Below, one piece after another: positions 62,986 to 64,000 of a DNA stretch of 64,000 nucleotides; within the stretch, counting starts at the first letter, position 1, and each line of letters opens with the position of its first letter. The translations under genes were made by a program, and so were the position numbers. The stretch is from Agapetus fuscipes. Its lineage: Eukaryota; Arthropoda; Insecta; Trichoptera; Glossosomatidae. The stretch covers positions 2,108,001-2,172,000 of the forward strand of contig OX637342.1 in NCBI GenBank assembly GCA_951799405.1. The letters are read 5' to 3'. The notes under the pieces are model-generated. The model was not told the origin of the DNA. It made no database searches and saw nothing but the letters and a program-made list of their open reading frames with translations.

Positions 62986-63944
62986 TATATCTGAAACAAA
63001 TTGTGCAAAACAAATAACCACAATTATTATCAAATTCAACCCGGTATTTTTTTTTCTTAACATTGTCATCTTCCAAGTATGCAAAACAACACAGTTTTTT
63101 CGAAATATAGAGATTTTTTTCAGAATAAAAATATGCAACACATTAATTACGTTAAGAAAAAAACAAAATTCAAAATAATGGACGGGTGTGAAGAATGCAG
63201 TATTGCAAAATTTAAAAAAAATGATTAAAAAATTTGTAGAAATAGTTTTGTGATTAATCCAGTAACATAATTTAATAAACAAGATAGTAAGTCTTTGCAT
63301 TTTTTGTAAAACGAATACCTTGTATGAAATTAAAACAAAAATGAAACTGTATCCATTTAATCTATTAATCATGCGAAAGTTAGCACGATGAATTCAATTT
63401 GCATATTAAATATTTTAATAACCCAACATTTTAAATGCGTAGGTACTCATCCGTTTGTATACACGACTTATGCATTTTAATTTTTTGCATAACTCTAGAT
63501 GAAACGTGGATACAAATGCCGTGTCTAACAAATAAAGCATGAAGTCTACACCGTTGCTTTTAATCACAATACATTGAATGCTGCATATTGCTCTGGAATA
63601 AATTAGGTACAACAGGCTCGTATTTATGGCGTCTAGTCAAGGGCTACGGGAGCAGGCTAAAAATATGTTTACCTTCCACTACAACACAAATAAATAATAA
63701 GCAACGTGCATATCATTGTAATGCATACAAATAGAAAAAAACGTACATGCATTTCCATTGTCTACGTTTTGTATTGTATGAAAAGCATTTATTAATACAT
63801 TAATTTATATTTTGTTTTCTTCGATAGAATGCACTTGTGCTAGTATTTCTTCAAATGTTCATAGCACTCCCAATTTGCTCTTTCTGGTTTGTTATTGAAC
63901 TCTTTTGATGATGCCGTCTCTATCTCCTAAATAAATCGATATTA
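62986..63944. other. No gene recognised
   Basis: The 131-codon minus-strand frame (62977-63372) is phenylalanine-, isoleucine- and asparagine-rich, as expected of random A+T-rich DNA. It shows no motif. Confidence 0.45.
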
Positions 63945-64000
63945 TGATGAAATGAAAGAAGTATGCAAGGACAGGAAGAAGTGGCGGCTAATCTGCAATG
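63945..64000 (+). pseudogene. LINE C-terminal end, cut by the window edge
   Basis: EMKEVCKDRKKWRLICN is open to the last base. It matches the relic at 52192 exactly over this stretch apart from the tail end. The window stops before the stop codon and any LT repeat. Confidence 0.7.

Overview
The window is A+T-rich eukaryotic DNA, most likely from an insect or another arthropod. It holds no host protein-coding gene that I can support. The evidence is the very high density of interspersed repeats: several tRNA-derived SINE families, non-LTR retrotransposons (LINEs), terminal-inverted-repeat MITEs and degenerate tandem arrays. The species cannot be fixed from sequence alone. It reads as intergenic or intronic, repeat-dominated chromosome.

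Layout. 1-5.4 kb: a foldback hairpin, SINE pieces, and a LINE C-terminal domain (CTD) relic ending in a TACAG-type tail. 5.4-12 kb: LTR-like, duplicated and LINE debris, a head-to-head pair of the main repeat, and a full-length tRNA-SINE. 12-22.5 kb: SINE pieces, MITE copies, two LINE CTD relics and the first LINE/LT junction. 22.5-30 kb: an inverted-repeat MITE, a near-perfect 88-bp inverted repeat with a hammerhead-like core, a second head-to-head pair, and a tandem array of about 175-bp period. 30-38 kb: dense SINE, MITE and main-repeat copies. 38-42.3 kb: the only well-preserved element, a minus-strand LINE with an intact endonuclease/reverse transcriptase ORF and a 5'-truncated ORF1, inserted inside a MITE. 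42.5-56 kb: further nested insertions. 56-64 kb: mostly relic-poor A+T-rich DNA with two degenerate tandem arrays, ending in a LINE CTD fragment cut by the window edge.

Names used below. LT repeat: a module of about 250 bp that starts near CCTTGACTTATAGG and ends in GCAACTTAGATT plus TTAGATT-type repeats; about 35 copies or fragments occur. Three LT copies lie about 100-126 bp downstream of, and in the same orientation as, a LINE CTD stop codon, so LT is probably the 3' tail of that LINE family or a SINE sharing it. S1, S2, S3: tRNA-derived SINEs with heads of the type ATAGCTCAGTTGG, GTAGTCCAGTGG and TGATGGCCGAGGGG. M: a MITE of about 235-260 bp with ends near CGCTCCCCCAGT(T/G)CTTG and 4-bp target duplications. 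C: a MITE of about 225-245 bp with long inverted repeats.

Nothing here looks like a new gene system. The informative biology is transposon architecture: the LINE/LT link, three datable nested insertions, and two inverted repeats that resemble Penelope-type termini.
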